Positions 1 through 5,657 of a stretch of DNA of 64,000 nt are shown here, one piece after another. This stretch comes from Fluviicola chungangensis. Its GTDB lineage: Bacteria; Bacteroidota; Bacteroidia; Flavobacteriales_D; Crocinitomicaceae. Both the position numbers and the translations under genes were made by a program. The notes under the pieces were generated by a model that ran no database searches, was not told the DNA's origin, and saw only the letters and a list, made by a program, of their open reading frames with translations. Location: contig NZ_VLPL01000011.1 of NCBI RefSeq assembly GCF_007558725.1, positions 1-64,000 of the forward strand, written 5' to 3'. Every line of letters starts with the position of its first letter. The stretch's first letter is position 1.

Positions 1-65
1 TTACCGGCTTCGTATTCCTTTAAAATACTTACAATCTGAGCCTCTGTAAATCTCGATTTTTTCAT
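1..65 (-). CDS. IS3-family transposase OrfA, N-terminal fragment
   Basis: Only the first 21 codons are visible; they start at the ATG at 65-63 and read MKKSRFTEAQIVSILKEYEA and on. This is the characteristic beginning of the HTH_Tnp_1 helix-turn-helix protein of IS3-family elements (MKKSRF-TE-QI--IL-E-EAG). In this family OrfA binds the terminal repeats and is fused to the DDE integrase OrfB by programmed frameshifting. It is truncated only by the edge of the window, so nothing can be said about activity. Confidence 0.8.
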   Translation of the reverse strand, partial: MKKSRFTEAQIVSILKEYEAG

Positions 66-122
66 AATTCTGACAATTTAAATCTATATTTTTAAACTGT
101 CTGATTTTTAGGGAAGTTTACA
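1..122 (-). mobile_element. End of an IS3-family insertion sequence, cut by the window edge
   Basis: The first 65 bases encode, on the minus strand, the start of an IS3-family OrfA. Upstream of it the minus strand begins TGTAAACTTCCC (complement of 111-122), which looks like the terminal inverted repeat of such an element. The rest of the element, including OrfB and the second terminal repeat, lies outside the window. The outer boundary is a guess because the other end and the target duplication cannot be seen. Confidence 0.7.
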
Positions 123-171
123 GCCCAACTCTAGCTAGATAGTTATGTTTTTATTATACCGTTTTTTTTAG

Positions 172-218
172 AATTAAAAATTAGTAGCCAATTTGTAGGT
201 GGCAACTAATTTTTAATT
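172..218. repeat. AT-rich inverted repeat
   Basis: Arms at 172-190 and 200-218 are complementary over 19 bases with one mismatch, around a 9-base loop. It is AT-rich at the base and could be a bidirectional terminator or a relic of an inserted element. No gene ends immediately next to it, so its role is unclear. Confidence 0.5.
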
Positions 219-242
219 AACCTCTTTTTGGGGAATTTTCGG

Positions 243-290
243 AATAAAATGCTAGCTGCCCACGTAGAGGTGGGCAGCTAGCATTTTATT
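243..290. terminator. Perfect 21-bp stem palindrome, probable bidirectional terminator
   Basis: Bases 243-263 and 270-290 are perfect reverse complements (core GCTAGCTGCCCAC) with a 6-base loop GTAGAG. A GC-rich top with an AT-rich base is typical of an intrinsic terminator working both ways. It lies between the insertion sequence and the folE operon. The tip (TGCCCAC/GTGGGCA) resembles the terminator at 3396-3432. Confidence 0.6.
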
Positions 291-385
291 GTGTTTGTGA
301 ACTCTTGCGGGGAAACTTCTGACTTTTTGATAGAAGATTTGGAGCGTGTCTCACAACTAGAAACGTTAGACAATTTGCAATAATG

Positions 386-425
386 GAAAAGGAGGTTTAA
401 TCAAATGATTTCACCTCCCTTTTTG
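386..425. terminator. Terminator downstream of folE
   Basis: A hairpin pairs AAAAGGAGGT (387-396) with the ACCTCCCTTTTT segment starting near 413. On the minus strand it sits about 20 bases after the folE stop codon and is followed by a T-run, so it should end the minus-strand pterin operon. Confidence 0.65.
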
Positions 426-445
426 TATGTAACTCAAAACTATTA

Positions 446-1138
446 TCAAGATGTTATGTATCTCATAAACTCTTCTTTTCTTGTAGGATCAAGGAACTCA
501 CCCGAATATTCAGCAGTTATAGTACTACTGGAAATATCCTTGACACCACGCGAAGAAACGCACAAATGAGTTGCATCAATTACCACAGCCACACTTTCCG
601 TTTTCAAGATCATTTTTAGTTCGTTTGCTATTTGTATAGTCAAACGCTCCTGTACCTGTGGTCTTTGCGAAAAATACTGTACAATCCTGTTTAGTTTGGA
701 TAATCCAATCACTTTTCCCGAAGAAATATAACCAATATGCGCTTTTCCAATAATTGGAACAAAGTGGTGTTCACAGTTAGAATACAGAACGATATTCTTT
801 TCCACTAGCATTTGACTGTATTCGTACTTATTTTCAAAAAGTGCAATAGTTGGTTTATTGGAAGGATTCAGTCCGCTAAAAATCTCTTTGACATACATTT
901 TCGCTACCCGCGAAGGTGTTCCATTCAAACTGTCGTCCTTCAGATCAAGACCAAGTGTGAGCATTATTTCCCTGAAATGCTCGGAAATGATAGCAATTTT
1001 CTCTGTATCGCTTAAATCAAACGCATCGGGTCGTATCGGTGTTTCAAGAGATGTTCCGATATGATTTTCTCCTAGTTCGTCTTTAAGAAGAATAGTATCA
1101 TTCTCCGCTGTACTCGACGTAGTTCCGTTCTGTTTCAT
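446..1138 (-). CDS. folE: GTP cyclohydrolase I
   Basis: This enzyme turns GTP into 7,8-dihydroneopterin triphosphate, the first step of both folate and tetrahydrobiopterin synthesis. The 230-residue length fits the family. The zinc ligands are visible as C122 and H125 in NCEHHFVP and C193 in HLCVSSRGV; the conserved substrate loop GLSKLNRIVQYFSQRPQVQE follows at about 145-164. The first 40 residues are a poorly conserved extension. The start overlaps the end of the upstream pterin synthase gene by 41 bases, so the two are probably translationally coupled. Being in an operon with an animal-type pyruvoyltetrahydropterin synthase suggests a dedicated biopterin rather than folate role; that is inference. 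Confidence 0.95.
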   Translation of the reverse strand: MKQNGTTSSTAENDTILLKDELGENHIGTSLETPIRPDAFDLSDTEKIAIISEHFREIMLTLGLDLKDDSLNGTPSRVAKMYVKEIFSGLNPSNKPTIALFENKYEYSQMLVEKNIVLYSNCEHHFVPIIGKAHIGYISSGKVIGLSKLNRIVQYFSQRPQVQERLTIQIANELKMILKTESVAVVIDATHLCVSSRGVKDISSSTITAEYSGEFLDPTRKEEFMRYITS

Positions 1139-1508
1139 ATAATATGATTGTTAACTTTTTATCCGTTTCTATTCGCCGTTGAAGGATTTCATAAATAACT
1201 GCTGCAATATGCTCAACGGTCGGATTCAGTTTCGAGAATGCTTTTGTGTCCAGATTGAGATTTTTGTGATCAAATTGTTCAATGACATCCTTTTCAACCC
1301 AATCTTTCAGGATTTTTGTGTCTATTACATATCCTGTTTCAAGGTTGACTTCTCCTGTTATTTTCACGATCAATTCATAATTGTGTCCGTGATAATTTGG
1401 GTTGTTACACTTCCCGAAAACCTCCTTGTTCTTTTCATCTGACCATTGCTCATTATGCAGCCGATGCGCTGAATTAAAATGAAACTTTCGAAATATTGCG
1501 GCTCTCAT
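1098..1508 (-). CDS. 6-pyruvoyltetrahydropterin synthase (animal-type, CX5HGH)
   Basis: A 136-residue member of the PTPS/QueD family. Zinc ligands H15, H40 and H42 are visible (SAHRLH and YHGHNY). The catalytic cysteine is C34 in GKCNNPNYHGHNY: the spacing is C-x5-HGH, as in animal PTPS, not the C-x3-HGH of QueD. The DHKNLN motif near residue 80 and the ETERNYVEY glutamate near the end are also animal-like. It should convert dihydroneopterin triphosphate to 6-pyruvoyltetrahydropterin. It overlaps the upstream flavoprotein gene by 4 bases (ATGA) and folE downstream by 41. A sepiapterin-reductase-type SDR, needed to finish biopterin, is not in this operon. QueD function is the main alternative. 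Confidence 0.85.
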   Translation of the reverse strand: MRAAIFRKFHFNSAHRLHNEQWSDEKNKEVFGKCNNPNYHGHNYELIVKITGEVNLETGYVIDTKILKDWVEKDVIEQFDHKNLNLDTKAFSKLNPTVEHIAAVIYEILQRRIETDKKLTIILYETERNYVEYSGE

Positions 1509-2167
1509 TGTTCAATAACAATCAGGGAATCAGGCACTCCCAAGTCTTTCAAATTACTAACAATGTCACTCGTAAACTGATCTGGTCCGCAGATATAATA
1601 ATAGGATGCCAAATCTATATAATCACTCAACAGTTGTCTGTCAATTCGTTTTCCAGATATTGAACCCGAAGGATTGGAAATGATGTCAAGATAATGTTCT
1701 CCCAATAGATCGTTCAACTCTTGATGTAACACAATATCTTCTGTTGTTTTATTTCCAAATAACAAAGTATTACCTGAAAGTTTATCCTCTTCTTTAAGTT
1801 GCCTCAGAATAGCAATGAACGGAGTAATTCCAGCACCACCTGCAATAAAGACACCCGATCCTTTGTAACCGATTGTGCCGAATACTTCATGAAGAATCAA
1901 TTCATCACCAATCTTCACATTCTCCAGTTTTTCAGTTATCCCATCATGTCCCTTATAAATTTTGATGATGAATTCAAGGTAATCGACTGTATTAAGACAA
2001 GTGAATGTGAATGGTCTTAATTCAGTTTCCAAACCAATTGAATTGATAGCCAAATCAGTTGCCTGCCCAGGAATAAAATAATACTCTGCTGGCTTTTCTA
2101 CACGGAAACGTTTTACATTATGAGTAACGAAATCCGCAGCTAGAATTTTTACGATGTGTTTCTCCAT
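1505..2167 (-). CDS. FNR-type flavodoxin/ferredoxin reductase-like flavoprotein
   Basis: A 220-residue oxidoreductase with the two-domain ferredoxin-NADP reductase fold. The FAD-binding RPFTFT motif lies at residues 51-56, the pyridine-nucleotide glycine loop GVFIAGGAGITPF at 105-117, and the YYYICGPDQF cofactor motif near 188. No cysteine cluster for an iron-sulfur centre is seen, so it is a bare FNR module that would need a separate electron acceptor. Its start shares one base with the stop of the DoxX-like gene (TAATG) and its stop overlaps the pterin synthase start. A role in reducing a pterin or a membrane partner is possible but is not shown by the sequence. Confidence 0.85.
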   Translation of the reverse strand: MEKHIVKILAADFVTHNVKRFRVEKPAEYYFIPGQATDLAINSIGLETELRPFTFTCLNTVDYLEFIIKIYKGHDGITEKLENVKIGDELILHEVFGTIGYKGSGVFIAGGAGITPFIAILRQLKEEDKLSGNTLLFGNKTTEDIVLHQELNDLLGEHYLDIISNPSGSISGKRIDRQLLSDYIDLASYYYICGPDQFTSDIVSNLKDLGVPDSLIVIEQ

Positions 2168-2559
2168 TATTTGCCAGTTTTAATTTCAGGGATAGAAGAA
2201 AGACGTGCAAGTGAAAAAGCACCTATTGCCATTGCAATATCTCTCACTGCTACATCAATGAATTGACCACCAGGAAGTAATGTCAGTGCTATAAGAACTA
2301 ACCATGCCCCCACAACAATAGCACCTTTCTGGGGTTTTATCAAAACAAGTATTCCTGCAATGATCTCAATAACCCCGACAATTATCATGAAGGTTTTTCC
2401 GCTAAAAGGCAATATTCCTTCCAAAGATGGATTCAGGTACTTTTGCCAGTCTGTTAGTAAATTTGTGAATTTGTCAAGTCCTGCAACAATGGGGATCAGG
2501 CCGTAGCTGAATTTTAATACTGTCTGAACTTGTTTAACTGTCTTAATTGTAGTTTCCAT
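2167..2559 (-). CDS. DoxX-like small membrane protein
   Basis: A 130-residue protein with four predicted membrane segments (around residues 12-30, 58-77, 82-100 and 105-120) and the general look of the DoxX/MauE family. Members are often coupled to quinol or thiol redox reactions. It is the first gene of the minus-strand operon with the FNR-like flavoprotein, the pterin synthase and folE, and its start is 24 bases from a predicted ECF-type -10 element. The pairing of a DoxX-like protein with an FNR flavoprotein hints at a membrane redox step; its substrate is unknown. Confidence 0.75.
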   Translation of the reverse strand: METTIKTVKQVQTVLKFSYGLIPIVAGLDKFTNLLTDWQKYLNPSLEGILPFSGKTFMIIVGVIEIIAGILVLIKPQKGAIVVGAWLVLIALTLLPGGQFIDVAVRDIAMAIGAFSLARLSSIPEIKTGK

Positions 2560-2583
2560 GAATTTTTGATTTATGTTTATTGG

Positions 2584-2617
2584 TTAGAGATAACCTGAGC
2601 GGGAAACGTTACAAAAT
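2584..2617 (-). promoter_or_regulatory. Predicted ECF sigma promoter for the pterin operon
   Basis: On the minus strand the sequence ATTTTGTAACGTTT (2617-2604) is followed, 14 bases later, by CTCTAA (2589-2584). The same two boxes at the same spacing occur on the plus strand facing the sigma-factor gene. The layout GTAACGT-N17-TCTAA resembles known ECF/RpoE promoters (GGAACTT-N16/17-TCTAA or TCTGA). The -10 box is 24 bases from the DoxX-like start codon. Confidence 0.65.
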
Positions 2618-2643
2618 TTATTTCATCCTATTTTGTAACGTTT
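2604..2643. repeat. Perfect inverted repeat between the two divergent promoters
   Basis: Arms AAACGTTACAAAAT (2604-2617) and its exact reverse complement (2630-2643) are separated by 12 bases. The repeat is explained by two outward-facing copies of the same -35 region. It could alternatively, or in addition, be a dimeric operator, for instance for a MerR-type regulator. Confidence 0.85.
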
Positions 2644-2663
2644 TTAAAGCTGTAATACTCTAA
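2630..2663 (+). promoter_or_regulatory. Predicted ECF sigma promoter, autoregulatory
   Basis: ATTTTGTAACGTTT at 2630-2643 is followed 14 bases later by CTCTAA at 2658-2663, exactly as on the opposite strand. The sigma-factor ATG is 21 bases beyond the -10 box. The most economical reading is that the ECF sigma factor recognises both promoters, activating itself and the pterin operon together. Confidence 0.65.
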
Positions 2664-2684
2664 TTGATATAATAATTTGCTTCA

Positions 2685-3371
2685 ATGAACTCAATAAGAC
2701 CGATAGATTACGAATTACTAAAAGATGAAGAAATCATTGATTTGATTTTAAATGGAGAAACGACATTGTACGAACTACTGATTCGCAAATTCAATCTCCG
2801 TCTTTATCGAATAAGTATGTCGATTGTTAATGATGATATGGAGGCTGAAGATGTGATGCAAACGGCTTATATCAATGCTTACCTGCAACTGGCAAACTTT
2901 CAGAACAAATCCAGTTTCGGAACATGGTTGACGCGAATTGTAATCAATGAAAGTCTGCTCTATAAGAAAAAACAAGCAAAGCGTGAACAATTGATAATCA
3001 ACAGTTCGGAAAAAGATCATCAGACAGAGAACAATCCATTAAAAGAACTTATGAATCAGGAATTGAAAACACTATTGGAAAAGGCGGTTTCCGATTTGCC
3101 AGAAAAGTACAGGCTTGTATTTGTAATGCGGGAAGTTGAAGAATTGAGTACACAGGAAACAATGGATATTCTTCAATTGAGCGAATCGAATGTAAAGGTC
3201 CGTTTGAACCGTGCTAAGGAAATGTTGCGTAATGATTTGAGTACCTATTATAAATCAGAACAAGTGTTCGCTTTCGATCTTGTCCGATGTGATCGAATTG
3301 TGAACTTTGTCATGAGCAAGATTGCCGATTATCATGGCAAAAAAAATCCGGGAATGCGCGGAACAATTTAA
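2685..3371 (+). CDS. ECF-type RNA polymerase sigma factor
   Basis: A 228-residue sigma-70 family protein. Region 2 spans about residues 27-95 (LYRISMSIVNDDMEAEDVMQ, then FGTWLTRIVINESL) and region 4 about 135-190 (LPEKYRLVFVMREVEELSTQ, then SESNVKVRLNRAKEML). Region 3 is missing, as in ECF factors. A C-terminal tail of about 40 residues carries VFAFDLVRCDRIVNFVMSKI, an RCDR-type motif found in some ECF groups, with a single cysteine that could be regulatory. No anti-sigma gene is adjacent. It is transcribed away from the pterin operon, and both sides have the same promoter boxes, which suggests it controls both. The inducing signal is not visible. Confidence 0.9.
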   Translation: MNSIRPIDYELLKDEEIIDLILNGETTLYELLIRKFNLRLYRISMSIVNDDMEAEDVMQTAYINAYLQLANFQNKSSFGTWLTRIVINESLLYKKKQAKREQLIINSSEKDHQTENNPLKELMNQELKTLLEKAVSDLPEKYRLVFVMREVEELSTQETMDILQLSESNVKVRLNRAKEMLRNDLSTYYKSEQVFAFDLVRCDRIVNFVMSKIADYHGKKNPGMRGTI

Positions 3372-3395
3372 AAATCTAAGATTCAATAAATAATG

Positions 3396-3432
3396 ACTGC
3401 CCATCATTTGGTGGGCAGTTATCTTTTTTTTT
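3396..3432 (+). terminator. Terminator of the sigma-factor gene
   Basis: ACTGCCCA (3396-3403) pairs with TGGGCAGT (3412-3419) and is followed by a T-rich run. It starts about 25 bases after the sigma-factor stop codon. Confidence 0.8.
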
Positions 3433-3607
3433 GTATTCGTGACCTTTTAAGGATTCAAATGTTAAAAGTTAGAAAAAGTTGGTTTTTTGGAGTACCCCAA
3501 ACTTTTTTTATTTTTCTGTTCTTTCATATCCTTGTGCTAAACGGTTCAAATCAAGTGGAAACCGTTTAATTAAAAAAAGGAAATCAACTAATAAAACACC
3601 TTTAATC

Positions 3608-3940
3608 ATGGAAACAGTGGTTAAACTCGCCATCGAAAGAATGAGTGAGGAAATTGAACGATTAAAACAAACCGTTAAAGATCAGCAGAAGCAGATTTCG
3701 GAACTGGAAAGAAACAAAAATCGAAACACAGTTGTTGAACCTGAAACACCTAAAATCGAAGATGAATTGCTCAACAACGAGCAAGTGAAAAGCATCTTAA
3801 AAATTGGTAAAAACTCCTTAATCAAATTAGTTCGTGAGGGTGTTCTTGTTGCTATTCGGATCAATGAACGAAGCGTTCGTTTTTCCCGTAGTGCAATCAT
3901 GGAATACATTCGCCGAAAACAAGGAGCAAGCACATTTTAA
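3608..3940 (+). CDS. Helix-turn-helix (excisionase-like) DNA-binding protein
   Basis: I start it at the ATG at 3608 (110 residues), because the upstream in-frame sequence has low-complexity, non-protein-like composition. Residues 1-38 form a charged coiled coil (METVVKLAIERMSEEIERLK and on). The C-terminal half, from about residue 52, is a MerR/excisionase-like winged helix (LLNNEQVKSILKIGKNSLIK, then EGVLVAIRINERSVRFSRSA) of the HTH_17 type common next to integrases in Bacteroidota. It runs towards the integrase gene and shares a terminator with it. It probably serves as recombination directionality factor or module regulator; that is inference. Confidence 0.75.
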   Translation: METVVKLAIERMSEEIERLKQTVKDQQKQISELERNKNRNTVVEPETPKIEDELLNNEQVKSILKIGKNSLIKLVREGVLVAIRINERSVRFSRSAIMEYIRRKQGASTF

Positions 3941-3947
3941 CTAATGC

Positions 3948-3978
3948 AAAAAGCGACCCCGATACGAGGTCGCTTTTT
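3948..3978. terminator. Bidirectional terminator between HTH gene and integrase
   Basis: AAAAAGCGACC (3948-3958) pairs perfectly with GGTCGCTTTTT (3968-3978). A-run and T-run flank the stem, so it can end both converging transcripts. Confidence 0.9.
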
Positions 3979-3996
3979 CTTATTTTTAATGAGCGA

Positions 3997-5331
3997 TTAA
4001 ACCAATTTAATTGGGAAATCATCCAGTTTATCTTCCGTATAGATTCGGAGTATCTTCACAAGCAACGCTGCATTATCGATTAACGAGATTTTATTGTACT
4101 TAAAAATCTCACTACTACCCAATCCTTTAAAATCCGATTCAATAGCTGAATTGGTGTGTCCAGTAATTTTGCTTAGTACAGTTATCGGAATGTAACTCAT
4201 TAGATTCGTAACAAACGATCTTCGTCCGATATGTGAACTAATCAATTGAAACAGCTTTTTGGTTGTTAGTTCTTTCTTTCCAAAAGAGTTCGTATGAGAG
4301 AGGGTGATTTCTTCCTTTAATCCAACGCTTTCAGCAATATCGCGTGCAAGTGAGTTGAACTTTTGCATCGCCATAGGTTCAGCAGTTCCCCCATTAGCAT
4401 CAAATGCTTCCTGTAATGGTTTTAAAATTGGTACAACGATCTCTGTATCGGTTTTCGTTGTTAAATAACGTGCGTAATGAAACGTTACGTTGTTTTTCGA
4501 ATACGTGTATTCGGGTTTGATTTTATGAACGTCGGAATATCTGCATCCAGTAAAAAGAAGCGTGAGAAGAATGAGTTTTGCATTTGCTAAATCCTTCGTT
4601 TCGGGTTCATAAGCAATGATCTTTTCGATCTGTGCAAATTCGAGGTAAATTTTCTCTTCCGTAACCGATCTTAGCTTGTCCGTGGATCGAAGTTCTCTAG
4701 TTGGGTTGAACACATTCACTTTATACTTTCTTGCAATTCTATTCAATACTGCTTTGAATGCTTTGTAGTAATGTGTAACAGCATTAATCCGTGTACAACG
4801 TTCACGGATTGTATTCATGAAACTAACGTAAAGTTCTTCATTCAAATCACTACTATACAATTGCTTTCCGATTTTAGTTTCAAAATCAGTTAATCGATTC
4901 GATAGCACTTTGTAGCAGTTTTTTGTACCCTGTTTAATTCCATGCTCTTGCAGGATTTCATTTTCAATGAAATCAACTAATCGAACACGAGTTACAATTG
5001 CTTGATCCTCTTTCTTCTTGATCTTAACATCTAACTCTTGTTTCAAACGTTCGGGGGTTACAGTTTCCGTTGTGATCAGATAATTGAATATATCCGTTGC
5101 TTGTTTTTCGATTTGAAGAAGCGTTGCTCGCTTAGATTTATCCGTTGGAAGTTTTTCTATTTCATTCCAATCAGATTTCTTAACTTTAATTCCAGTATAG
5201 TAGCGAAGTGGTTTATACACATAAGTTTGTTTCAACGCATCGAACTCTTTGTACCCGAAGTTCATTATAGCTAATACAGGAATTTCTCCGTGAACTCCCG
5301 TTTTTAGTATGAAATTGATCTTTAATTTCAT
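3997..5331 (-). CDS. Tyrosine-recombinase-family integrase with Phe at the nucleophile position
   Basis: A 444-residue phage-integrase-family protein with the Bacteroidota arrangement: N-terminal arm-binding domain (1-100), SAM-like core-binding domain (about 115-215) and catalytic domain (about 225-430). Catalytic residues R264 (TGCRYSD), H367 and R370 (HIGRRSF) and H392 (ITGHTNS) are present. Nine residues after H392, where the nucleophilic tyrosine normally sits, the codon is TTT (F401, ESDFKGL) rather than a tyrosine codon. A tyrosine occurs further on (FKYN) and could in principle act, but the spacing is unusual. It converges with the HTH gene. It may be an inactive remnant or a protein with altered chemistry. 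Confidence 0.85.
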   Translation of the reverse strand: MKLKINFILKTGVHGEIPVLAIMNFGYKEFDALKQTYVYKPLRYYTGIKVKKSDWNEIEKLPTDKSKRATLLQIEKQATDIFNYLITTETVTPERLKQELDVKIKKKEDQAIVTRVRLVDFIENEILQEHGIKQGTKNCYKVLSNRLTDFETKIGKQLYSSDLNEELYVSFMNTIRERCTRINAVTHYYKAFKAVLNRIARKYKVNVFNPTRELRSTDKLRSVTEEKIYLEFAQIEKIIAYEPETKDLANAKLILLTLLFTGCRYSDVHKIKPEYTYSKNNVTFHYARYLTTKTDTEIVVPILKPLQEAFDANGGTAEPMAMQKFNSLARDIAESVGLKEEITLSHTNSFGKKELTTKKLFQLISSHIGRRSFVTNLMSYIPITVLSKITGHTNSAIESDFKGLGSSEIFKYNKISLIDNAALLVKILRIYTEDKLDDFPIKLV

Positions 5332-5657
5332 GGTGATTCATTTAATTGGTTGATTCAAACGTATAAGTAATAACTCACAGTTTGGGTACTAAAAAGGGTA
5401 GGAATATTGAGCTTCTGACCCGTAATTCCCCTATAATCCTGCTAGTTCCTTTATGTATAACGAAATCGCTGAATCCTTTATTGTAATTAGGATACAGGGA
5501 TTCTAAAGGATTTTAAAGATTTTGGTTTTAGTTCCTATGTGTTTACACGATTCAAAAGCGAGTGCGGTAGCCGAGCTAAAAATTGCGCATTTGCGGTAAA
5601 AATTAAGTCTGGGTGTCAATTGTGATTAATTCGCGATTAATCGCGTACCCACGGATT
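5332..5657. other. Gene-free region upstream of the integrase
   Basis: No gene is supported. The stretch contains GTTTGGGTACT (5380-5390), an inverted near-copy of a sequence on the other side of the integrase module, and a perfect palindrome CGCGATTAATCGCG at 5632-5645. The remainder is AT-rich and shows no further structure that I recognise. Confidence 0.5.
5632..5645. repeat. Short palindrome CGCGATTAATCGCG
   Basis: A perfect 14-base palindrome just after the end of the CotH-like gene. GCGATT(A/C)ATCGC cores recur at 12692-12705 and 62015-62030, always between genes, so this may be a dispersed palindromic element or part of a weak terminator. Confidence 0.5.

Larger units (their letters stand above)
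123..445. other. Gene-free region between IS end and folE, rich in palindromes
   Basis: No plausible gene is seen here. The stretch holds three inverted repeats: an AT-rich one at 172-218 (19-base arms with one mismatch), a perfect one at 243-290, and a terminator-like one at about 386-425. The remaining sequence between 291 and 385 shows no recognisable element. Confidence 0.6.

Noticed and set aside
4479-4487. AAACGTTAC inside the integrase gene, as in the ECF promoters
   Set aside because: It is within a coding sequence, lacks a full CTCTAA partner at the right spacing, and no gene starts downstream on the proper strand.
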